DNA from: Alphaproteobacteria bacterium
GTDB taxonomy: Bacteria; Pseudomonadota; Alphaproteobacteria; Sphingomonadales; Sphingomonadaceae
Direction of reading: 5' to 3'
Assembly (NCBI GenBank): GCA_028869975.1
Contig: JAGWQR010000230.1
Coordinates: 1 to 8,344 of the forward strand
DNA: 8,344 nucleotides
The notes under the pieces were generated by a model, which worked only from the letters and a program-made list of their open reading frames with translations, ran no database searches and was not told the DNA's origin. A program made the position numbers and the translations under genes. Below are positions 1 to 4,990 of the stretch, one piece after another; the stretch's first letter is position 1, and each line of letters starts with the position of its first letter.

Positions 1-443
1 CCATTGAGCTTGATGCACTCGGCCTGCACCCCGCGCCTGGCAAAGTGCGCGGCGGTCATGTTCGGGTATTTGGTGGCGACACGGAGATGGCTCCAGCCGC
101 GCGGATCATCGGACGCGGCAAGCGCGACCGGCTCCGCCACTGAAATCCGGCACTTGCCAATCCCCAGATCAACCGGCGCATAAATCTCGGAATAACCAAA
201 TTCGGCAATGACATCTGCCCCGACGATACCGATCTGTGCCGCGCCATGGGCCACAAAGGTGGCGACATCAAAAGCGCGCACGCGAATCAGCTCGATACCG
301 GGATGGTTGGTCGCAAAACGGAGCGCACGGCTCGTGCCATCATGGAATTCGGCGTGCGGGATGATCCCTGCGCGCGCCAGCACGGGCAAGGCTTCGTCGA
401 GAATGCGCCCTTTGGGGATGGCAAAGATAAGGGATTGCGTCAT
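1..443 (-). CDS. hisG: ATP phosphoribosyltransferase, N-terminal part (cut by window edge)
   Basis: HisG joins PRPP and ATP to make phosphoribosyl-ATP, the first and feedback-controlled step of histidine biosynthesis in the cytoplasm. The visible 147 residues begin MTQSLIFAIPKGRIL, the usual short-form HisG opening with the IPKGR substrate-loop motif at about residues 9-13. The family-typical stretch GIVGADVIAEFG (residues 72-83) follows, then DLGIGKCRISVA (92-103), leading into domain II. The remaining C-terminal part, with the PRPP-binding loop, lies beyond the left edge. The IPKGR style and the immediate start suggest the short form, about 220 residues, which normally needs HisZ as regulatory partner; HisZ is not visible, so this is inference. 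The start is ATG at 443-441, with a weak AAAGG about 10 bases upstream. The gene is divergent from the CDF transporter at 493. Confidence 0.95.
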   Translation of the reverse strand, partial: MTQSLIFAIPKGRILDEALPVLARAGIIPHAEFHDGTSRALRFATNHPGIELIRVRAFDVATFVAHGAAQIGIVGADVIAEFGYSEIYAPVDLGIGKCRISVAEPVALAASDDPRGWSHLRVATKYPNMTAAHFARRGVQAECIKLN

Positions 444-492
444 GGCTACGCGGGCCTTTAAGGGAAAGCCAGGAAACAGGCAACCGGATGCA

Positions 493-1476
493 ATGACGCA
501 CGACCATCATCATCACGATCATGAGCATGACCATCACCATCATGGCCACACGCATAGCCATGACCACGATCACCATCATCATGGCGCGGGCGGGCACCAT
601 CATCATGGGCCGAGCATCGAGGATGGGCTGGGGCGCTATTGGGCGGCGGTCGCGCTCAACCTGATTTTTGTCGCCGTGGGGGTTGCCGTCGGGATCTGGG
701 CCAATTCAACCGCGCTACTGGCCGATGCCGCACATAATCTCTCCGATGCGCTCGGGCTGGTGGCGGCGGGCGGCGCGACCTGGCTGGCCACCAGACCCGG
801 ATCGGCCAAACGCACCTATGGCTTTGGCAAGGCGACCGTGCTGGCCGCGCTCGGCAATGCGATTGCGCTGGTGCTGGTGTGCGGCGGGATTGGCTGGGAA
901 GCGCTGACCCGGCTCTGGGTGCCTGAGGCGACGCAGGGGCTTCCCGTGATGATTGTGGCGGCGATCGGCGTTACGCTCAATGGCGGCTCGGCGCTGCTGT
1001 TCCTCAAAGGGCGGCACGGAGACGCCAATGTACGCGGGGCCTTCCTGCACCTGATGTCGGATGCGCTCACCTCGGCGGCAGTGATTGTGGCGGGCGCGCT
1101 CATCTGGTGGAGCGGCGCGAAATGGATCGATCCGCTGGTCAGTTTGGGCGTCTGCGCGCTGATCTTGCGCGGGACCTGGGGGCTGCTGGTTGAGACGATG
1201 GATATGGCGATGGATGCAGTGCCGGCGGGGGTTGATATGGCGAAGTTGCGCACTTTTCTGGCGGCGCTACCCGGTGTGGACGCCGTTCATGACCTGCATG
1301 TCTGGGCGATGAGCACGACCGAAAACGCGCTGACCGCGCATCTGGTGCGTCCGGCAGGGAGCGACGATGCTTTCCTTGATGCACTCACCCACAAGATCGA
1401 GCATGATTTCGGCATCGGCCATGTCACAATCCAGATTGAACATTCAGCGGGAGCGCACTGCCCGGATCATGCATGA
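493..1476 (+). CDS. Cation diffusion facilitator (CDF) family zinc-type efflux transporter with His-rich N-terminus
   Basis: A 327-residue inner-membrane metal/proton antiporter of the CzcD/ZitB/DmeF type, expected to export Zn2+ or a similar divalent ion. Residues 2-38 are cytoplasmic and hold 23 His with interspersed Asp, a probable metal-binding tail. Six membrane segments follow from about residue 48. TM2 carries H81-N-L-S-D85 and TM5 carries H186-L-M-S-D190; the paired HxxxD sites are the classic zinc-selective tetrahedral site, with His rather than the Asp seen in YiiP at the first position. The motif RTYGFGKAT (107-115) is the family loop between TM2 and TM3. The C-terminal cytoplasmic domain (about 243-319) has H266, H269, H283, H310 and H317, likely dimer-interface metal ligands. 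I chose ATG 493 because it begins the His tail. An in-frame ATG at 442 would add 17 residues and has a comparable AAGG 10 bases upstream, so the start is uncertain. The exact metal cannot be read from sequence. Confidence 0.93.
   Translation: MTHDHHHHDHEHDHHHHGHTHSHDHDHHHHGAGGHHHHGPSIEDGLGRYWAAVALNLIFVAVGVAVGIWANSTALLADAAHNLSDALGLVAAGGATWLATRPGSAKRTYGFGKATVLAALGNAIALVLVCGGIGWEALTRLWVPEATQGLPVMIVAAIGVTLNGGSALLFLKGRHGDANVRGAFLHLMSDALTSAAVIVAGALIWWSGAKWIDPLVSLGVCALILRGTWGLLVETMDMAMDAVPAGVDMAKLRTFLAALPGVDAVHDLHVWAMSTTENALTAHLVRPAGSDDAFLDALTHKIEHDFGIGHVTIQIEHSAGAHCPDHA
496..606 (+). repeat. Low-complexity CAT/CAC tract encoding the His-rich tail
   Basis: This in-gene stretch is dominated by runs of CAT, CAC and GAC/GAT codons and encodes the 23 His of the CDF protein N-terminus in four clusters (residues 5-8, 14-17, 27-30 and 35-38). 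It is coding, not an intergenic repeat. The near-repeating triplets make it prone to length change by slippage, so the number of His clusters may differ between close relatives. Confidence 0.8.
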
Positions 1477-1486
1477 GGGGTGGCGC

Positions 1487-2803
1487 TTAAAATCCCCGTG
1501 ACAGGAACCCAGGCACCGGGCCGTTCCAGCCATCATCGTCCGGATCACGTGCGGGGGCGGATCTGGCAGGTTTTGCTTGCGTTTTGGGGCGCGAAGGCTG
1601 CTGCGCGGCTGGCTGGCTCTCCCGCCTGGGCCGCGCCGCTTTCTTCTCAGGCGCTGGCTTGGACGGTGCAGGCGCTGCGTCCACCGCGCCAAATCCTTCG
1701 AGCGTGGCAATCTTGTGCCCGGTCAACTTCTCGATCGCGTCGATATGCTCGGCATCGGCATCGCTCACCAGCGTGATCGCAATGCCTGTTGCGCCACCGC
1801 GTCCCGTACGGCCAATCCGGTGGACATAATCATCGGGGTGCCATGGCACATCATGGTTGAACACATGGGTAACGCCTTTGATGTCGAGCCCACGCGCCGC
1901 AACATCGCTTGCCACCAGAATGTTGATATGCTCGGCCTTGAAGCGCTCCAGCTCTTTCAACCGGCTCGGCTGATCCATATCGCCATGAATTTCCCCCGCC
2001 GAAAAACCGTGCCGCTTGAGGCTCTGCACCAGCTCGCGCACCGTGGTTTTGCGGTTGGCGAAGATGATCGCGGTCTTTACATCCGGCTGCCGCAGCAAGG
2101 CACGCAGCACCTCGCGCTTCTTGCGCGGGGGCGCAGGCACCACATATTGCGTGATGTTGGTGTTGGTAGAGGCCGGGCGCGCCACCTCCACCGATTTGGG
2201 GTTCGACAGGAATTTGTCCGCAAGCTTCTTGATCGGCGCGGGCATGGTGGCAGAGAAGAGCAAGGTCTGGCGGTTGGTCGGCAGCTTGGCGCAAATCTCT
2301 TCAATATCGGGAATGAACCCCATATCGAGCATCCGGTCGGCCTCGTCGATCACCAGCAGCGAGCAGCCATTGAGCAGAATCTTGCCCCGCTCGAACAGAT
2401 CTTTGAGCCTTCCCGGCGTTGCAATCAGCACATCAACGCCTTTCTCAAGCGCCTTGACCTGATCCCCCATCTGCACGCCGCCAATCAGAAGCGCCATCGA
2501 GAGCTTGTGATATTTGCCATATTTCTCGAAATTCTCGGCAACCTGTGCCGCCAGTTCGCGCGTCGGCTCCAGAATGAGCGAACGCGGCATCATCGCGCGC
2601 GTGCGGCCATGGCTGAGAATATCAATCATCGGCAGCACGAACGCGGCGGTCTTGCCGGTGCCGGTCTGGGCAATGCCAAGCAGATCGCGCATCATCAATA
2701 TGCTGGGGATGGCGGCGGCCTGAATTTCGGTGGGCGAGTCATAGCCCGCCTCGGTTACGGCACGGAGCAGTTCATCAGACAGGCCGAGATCGGCAAAGGA
2801 CAT
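1487..2803 (-). CDS. rhlE: DEAD-box ATP-dependent RNA helicase, RhlE-like
   Basis: A 438-residue cytoplasmic RNA helicase that unwinds short RNA duplexes, by family knowledge in ribosome assembly and RNA decay. All motifs are present: the Q motif ending at Q28, motif I AQTGTGKT (45-52), Ia PTRELAAQ (80-87), Ib TPGR (129-132), II DEAD (153-156), III SAT (184-186), IV IIFANRK (246-252), V ARGLD (303-307) and VI HRIGRTGR (328-335). After about residue 372 comes a Pro/Ala/Lys/Arg-rich tail, probably disordered and RNA-binding, ending in GPVPGFLSRGF. The reading frame stays open upstream to 2965, but that part runs through the tRNA-Arg gene. ATG 2803 gives the standard MSFADLGLSDELL start and has GGAAA about 9 bases ahead. 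The gene is convergent with the CDF gene, ten bases apart, with no obvious terminator between them. RhlE versus another DEAD-box paralogue (RhlB, DeaD) rests on size and the short tail, so the symbol is less sure than the family. Confidence 0.93.
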   Translation of the reverse strand: MSFADLGLSDELLRAVTEAGYDSPTEIQAAAIPSILMMRDLLGIAQTGTGKTAAFVLPMIDILSHGRTRAMMPRSLILEPTRELAAQVAENFEKYGKYHKLSMALLIGGVQMGDQVKALEKGVDVLIATPGRLKDLFERGKILLNGCSLLVIDEADRMLDMGFIPDIEEICAKLPTNRQTLLFSATMPAPIKKLADKFLSNPKSVEVARPASTNTNITQYVVPAPPRKKREVLRALLRQPDVKTAIIFANRKTTVRELVQSLKRHGFSAGEIHGDMDQPSRLKELERFKAEHINILVASDVAARGLDIKGVTHVFNHDVPWHPDDYVHRIGRTGRGGATGIAITLVSDADAEHIDAIEKLTGHKIATLEGFGAVDAAPAPSKPAPEKKAARPRRESQPAAQQPSRPKTQAKPARSAPARDPDDDGWNGPVPGFLSRGF

Positions 2804-2897
2804 AAAAGCGGGTTTCCGGAAAAAAGGTCGCGCGCCCCTTCGCACGGTATCGCCACAGGCGCTTGCCGATTTACGCGGAGTTGTCAAGTGTGCGGCG

Positions 2898-2926
2898 TTG
2901 ACGGGGCTGCGCCAGCCGCCTAGAAA
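2898..2926 (+). promoter_or_regulatory. Sigma-70-type promoter of tRNA-Arg
   Basis: A -35 box TTGACG (2898-2903) is followed after exactly 17 bases by a -10 box TAGAAA (2921-2926). Transcription would start near 2933, about five bases before the mature tRNA 5' end at 2938, a common arrangement for stable RNA genes. Seen by eye; not tested experimentally. Confidence 0.7.
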
Positions 2927-2937
2927 CGGGCACACAC

Positions 2938-3014
2938 GTCCCCGTAGCTCAGCAGGACAGAGCAACGGTTTCCTAAACCGCAGGTCGGGAGTTCGAGTCT
3001 CTCCGGGGACGCCA
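2938..3014 (+). tRNA. tRNA-Arg, anticodon CCT, with encoded CCA
   Basis: A complete 77-base cloverleaf reading AGG codons. Acceptor stem GTCCCCG (2938-2944) pairs with CGGGGAC (3004-3010), then discriminator G (3011) and encoded CCA (3012-3014). D stem GCTC/GAGC is intact. The anticodon loop TTCCTAA carries CCT at 2972-2974. T stem GGGAG/CTCTC surrounds TTCGAGT with one G-T pair. The anticodon stem has four good pairs (CGGT/ACCG), but the outer pair, 27-43, is A (2965) against C (2981), a mismatch where a U at 43 would restore pairing. All other conserved positions look normal, so I take the gene as functional. Confidence 0.96.
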
Positions 3015-3022
3015 AACGCCGC

Positions 3023-3037
3023 GCCCCCTGCGGGAGC
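3023..3037. other. Short GC hairpin between the convergent tRNA genes
   Basis: GCCCCC and GGGAGC surround a TGC loop. Read on the minus strand the RNA would form a six-pair stem with one G-U pair; on the plus strand it has a C-A mismatch. It lies in the middle of the 49 bp separating the two tRNA 3' ends and has no T-run after it on either strand. It could slow or stop transcription from either tRNA, but it lacks the U tract of an intrinsic terminator. Confidence 0.3.
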
Positions 3038-3063
3038 CGCCGCGCTTGATTGTCCCTAAATTC

Positions 3064-3155
3064 TGGCGGAGACGGAGGGATTCGAACCCTCGGTAAGGTA
3101 TTCACCCTACGACGGTTTAGCAAACCGTTGGTTTCAGCCACTCACCCACGTCTCC
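3064..3155 (-). tRNA. tRNA-Ser, anticodon GCT, with encoded CCA
   Basis: A complete 92-base class II tRNA that reads AGC and AGU codons. On the minus strand the acceptor GGAGACG (3155-3149) pairs with CGTCTCC (3074-3068), then discriminator G (3067) and encoded CCA (3066-3064). The anticodon stem ACGGT/ACCGT closes a loop TTGCTAA, with GCT at 3121-3119. The long variable arm expected of tRNA-Ser follows, then a T arm with GGTTCGAATCC. It faces tRNA-Arg, with 49 bp between the two 3' ends. Confidence 0.97.
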
Positions 3156-3174
3156 GCACTTCGGCTGTCGGCGC

Positions 3175-3203
3175 GCCTTAGCGTGGGCACGCGCGGGACG
3201 CAA
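3175..3203 (-). promoter_or_regulatory. Sigma-70-type promoter of tRNA-Ser
   Basis: On the minus strand, -35 TTGCGT (3203-3198) is separated by 17 bases from -10 TAAGGC (3180-3175). The mature tRNA begins at 3155, giving a short leader of roughly 12 bases. The match is weaker than that of the tRNA-Arg promoter, but spacing and position fit. Confidence 0.5.
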
Positions 3204-3278
3204 CCACCTAGAAACGCGCGATGTCGGCGCGTGCGATTCGATCTGGCGCGGGATCGACTCGGCTCGTCGTGTCATTCA

Positions 3279-3320
3279 TTGCACGCTCATGCACAAACGC
3301 GTCTAATAGCGTGCAGTGCA
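3279..3320 (+). promoter_or_regulatory. Putative eipA promoter inside a four-copy TGCAC/GTGCA dyad
   Basis: A possible -35 TTGCAC (3279-3284) and -10 CTAATA (3303-3308) are 18 bases apart, about 30 bases before the eipA start codon. The same stretch holds TGCAC at 3280-3284 and 3290-3294 and its complement GTGCA at 3311-3315 and 3316-3320, forming nested inverted repeats: TGCACGC (3280-3286) with GCGTGCA (3309-3315), and ATGCAC (3289-3294) with GTGCAT (3316-3321). The symmetric layout around the -10 box resembles an operator for a dimeric regulator. No TTAA-N7-TTAA CtrA-type site is seen here, although eipA is CtrA-controlled in Brucella. Confidence 0.4.
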
Positions 3321-3340
3321 TCTTTGTAAGAGGGCGAGCC

Positions 3341-4132
3341 ATGCTTGATCGTGTAATCAGGGCAAAAGTTACAATTTTCCTGAGCCTGATCGCGTTGCCT
3401 GTGGCAAGCCCTGCGCAAAGCCCAGCGTCGGCATCGGACACGTTGCCGACCCAGCAAATCCCCCCTGCGCCGACCGTGCCTGCGCAGCCGGTTGTGCCGG
3501 ATCAGGCGAGCCCATCCATCCCGCAAAGCACAGCGGGTGCACCCGCCGCCGGTTCTGCCTCTGCGCCTGCCGGAGCACAAGCCACCACGGCAGCCCCGCT
3601 TTCGCCCTGTGTCGGACAAAGCCCGGCTGGCACCCAGGTCGGCACCAACGCCACCTATCACAGGGATGATCTGATCGCCGGGGCAGAGGGTGTGTTTGGC
3701 AAGGGCGCCAAGGGCCTGGCCAAGATGATCGAGTCAATCCTCAAGAAACAGGGCGAACCCAATGCCTACATCGCCGGGCGCGAGGCCTCGGGGGCGTTTA
3801 TTGTCGGGTTGCGCTATGGCTCGGGGCAGCTTTGCCACAAGGTGGAGGGGCAGCGCCCCATTTACTGGACCGGCCCTTCGGTTGGTTTTGATGTGGGCGG
3901 CAATGCAACCAAAGTGTTTGCGCTGGTGTATAATCTTTACGACACGCAGGAAATTTACAAGCGATACCCCGAAATTGAAGGCCATGCCTATTATATCGGC
4001 GGCCTTTCGGCCACATATCTGCGCCGGGGGCATGTGGTTGTCATTCCGGTGCGGCTCGGTGTGGGGCTGCGGCTGGGCGCGAATGTGGGCTATATGAAAT
4101 TCCGCGAAAAGAACCACTGGGTTCCATTCTGA
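3341..4132 (+). CDS. eipA: DUF1134 periplasmic envelope-integrity protein, EipA-like
   Basis: A 263-residue exported protein of the DUF1134 family, whose Brucella member EipA is a periplasmic small beta-barrel needed for envelope stress resistance and virulence; its molecular action is not settled. Residues 1 to about 28 form a signal peptide (basic start, hydrophobic TIFLSLIALP, Ala-rich cleavage zone, no lipobox Cys). Residues 30-90 are a Pro/Ala/Thr/Ser/Gln-rich linker. The DUF1134 domain runs from about 105 to the end, with family stretches AEGVFGKGAKGLA, NAYIAGREASGAFIVGLRYG, YWTGPSVGFDVGG and GVGLRLGANVGYMKF and the terminal WVPF. Two Cys (C90, C165) could form a disulfide. ATG 3341 is preceded by AGAGGG at 3329-3334 with six bases spacing. 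An in-frame ATG at 3221 would put 40 non-signal residues ahead of the signal peptide, so I rejected it. bamD follows 67 bp later. Confidence 0.93.
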   Translation: MLDRVIRAKVTIFLSLIALPVASPAQSPASASDTLPTQQIPPAPTVPAQPVVPDQASPSIPQSTAGAPAAGSASAPAGAQATTAAPLSPCVGQSPAGTQVGTNATYHRDDLIAGAEGVFGKGAKGLAKMIESILKKQGEPNAYIAGREASGAFIVGLRYGSGQLCHKVEGQRPIYWTGPSVGFDVGGNATKVFALVYNLYDTQEIYKRYPEIEGHAYYIGGLSATYLRRGHVVVIPVRLGVGLRLGANVGYMKFREKNHWVPF

Positions 4133-4199
4133 TCGGGCTGGCGGTCATGATCGCGTCGCCCCCCTATGCAGCACGGATTTAAGCGGTTAAGGCGCTGGA

Positions 4200-4979
4200 A
4201 TGACTCGCTTACTCACTTTCCGGCGCGCGGCGCTCATGCTTGCTTTGGTGTCCGTGCTTTCCGCCTGTGCCGGCCACAAGCAGAAGCTCGATAAATCCTA
4301 TATCGCGCGCGATGTTGACACGCTGTACACGCTCGCCAAGGAAAAGCTCGACAATCATGAGTATAAGCTCGCCGGCGCGCTGTTTGATGAGGTGGAGCGC
4401 CAGCATCCCTATTCGGTCTGGGCGCGGCGTGCAGAGCTGATGAGCGCATTCAGTTACTATCTGGCGCGCGATTACAATGAATCAACCAATGCGGCGCAAC
4501 GCTTCCTTTCGATCCACCCTGGCAACCACGATGCACCCTATGCCTATTACATCATCGCAATCAATTATTATGAACAGATTGCCGATGTTACCCGCGATCA
4601 GAAAATCACAGCGCAGGCGCTCGATGCGCTGGGAGAAGTGGTGCGGCGCTATCCTGATTCGACCTATGCCGCCGACGCGCGCCTGAAAATCGATCTGGTG
4701 CAGGATCATCTCGCGGGCAAGGAGATGGAGATTGGACGGTTTTATCAATCACGCTCGCAATGGCTCTCGGCAACACTGCGTTTTCGCACCGTCATCGACA
4801 AATTCCAGACCACCAGCCATGTGCCGGAAGCGCTGGAACGGCTGACCGAATGTTATCTCGCGCTCGGCATTCCTACAGAAGCGGAGAAGGCGGCAGCGGT
4901 GCTGGGTCATAATTATCCCGGTTCGGTCTGGTACAGTCGCGCCTATGCGTTGATGCAGAAGCATCCCTTGAAGTCCTGA
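4200..4979 (+). CDS. bamD: Outer membrane protein assembly factor BamD (lipoprotein)
   Basis: BamD (ComL/YfiO) is an essential lipoprotein of the Bam complex that, with BamA, folds beta-barrel proteins into the outer membrane. The 259-residue product has a lipoprotein signal with lipobox L20-S-A-C23; the residue after Cys is Ala, which fits outer-membrane sorting. The rest is a chain of TPR-like helix pairs, including YTLAKEKLDNHEYKLAGALFDE (split here: 43-54, 55-64), the BamD hallmark ERQHPYS (66-72), AYYIIAINYYEQI (115-127), VVRRYPDS (147-154) and a closing LGHNYPGSVWYSRAY. Length fits the family (E. coli 245). ATG 4200 has TAAGG (4188-4192) seven bases ahead. It heads a tight block with recN (11 bp gap) and ligA, and probably shares their transcript. 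Confidence 0.96.
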   Translation: MTRLLTFRRAALMLALVSVLSACAGHKQKLDKSYIARDVDTLYTLAKEKLDNHEYKLAGALFDEVERQHPYSVWARRAELMSAFSYYLARDYNESTNAAQRFLSIHPGNHDAPYAYYIIAINYYEQIADVTRDQKITAQALDALGEVVRRYPDSTYAADARLKIDLVQDHLAGKEMEIGRFYQSRSQWLSATLRFRTVIDKFQTTSHVPEALERLTECYLALGIPTEAEKAAAVLGHNYPGSVWYSRAYALMQKHPLKS

Positions 4980-4990
4980 CGGCTGGCGCG

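Noticed and set aside
208..492. N-terminal extension of the CDF protein back to 208
   Set aside because: Most of this part is antisense to the hisG coding region and gives non-homologous residues ahead of the His-rich tail. Only the ATG at 442 remains a possible alternative.
1474..1500. Bidirectional terminator between the convergent CDF and helicase genes
   Set aside because: GGGG (1477-1480) and CCCC about 15 bases later can pair, but the stem is only four bases with an A-rich loop and no T-run. This is not enough to call a terminator.
1577..2923. Long plus-strand open frame (448 codons) opposite the helicase gene
   Set aside because: It is antisense to a helicase with every motif intact. 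Its translation is rich in Arg, His and Gly without any recognisable domain, as expected of a shadow in GC-rich DNA with third-position bias. It also begins without a ribosome site.
2804..2965. Helicase start at 2965
   Set aside because: The added 54 codons would run through the tRNA-Arg gene and its promoter. ATG 2803 gives the standard family start.
2920..3220. tRNA pair as an integration site for a genomic island
   Set aside because: Both tRNAs are complete, neither 3' end is repeated elsewhere in the window, and no integrase or foreign-looking gene is nearby.
3221..3340. eipA start at 3221
   Set aside because: It would place 40 residues before a good signal peptide and across the putative promoter; ATG 3341 has a clear ribosome site.
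4920..4936. Possible LexA box (GTTC...GTAC) upstream of recN
   Set aside because: The half-sites are six bases apart and the second is GTAC, not GTTC at seven. The sequence is inside bamD codons, so the match is chance.
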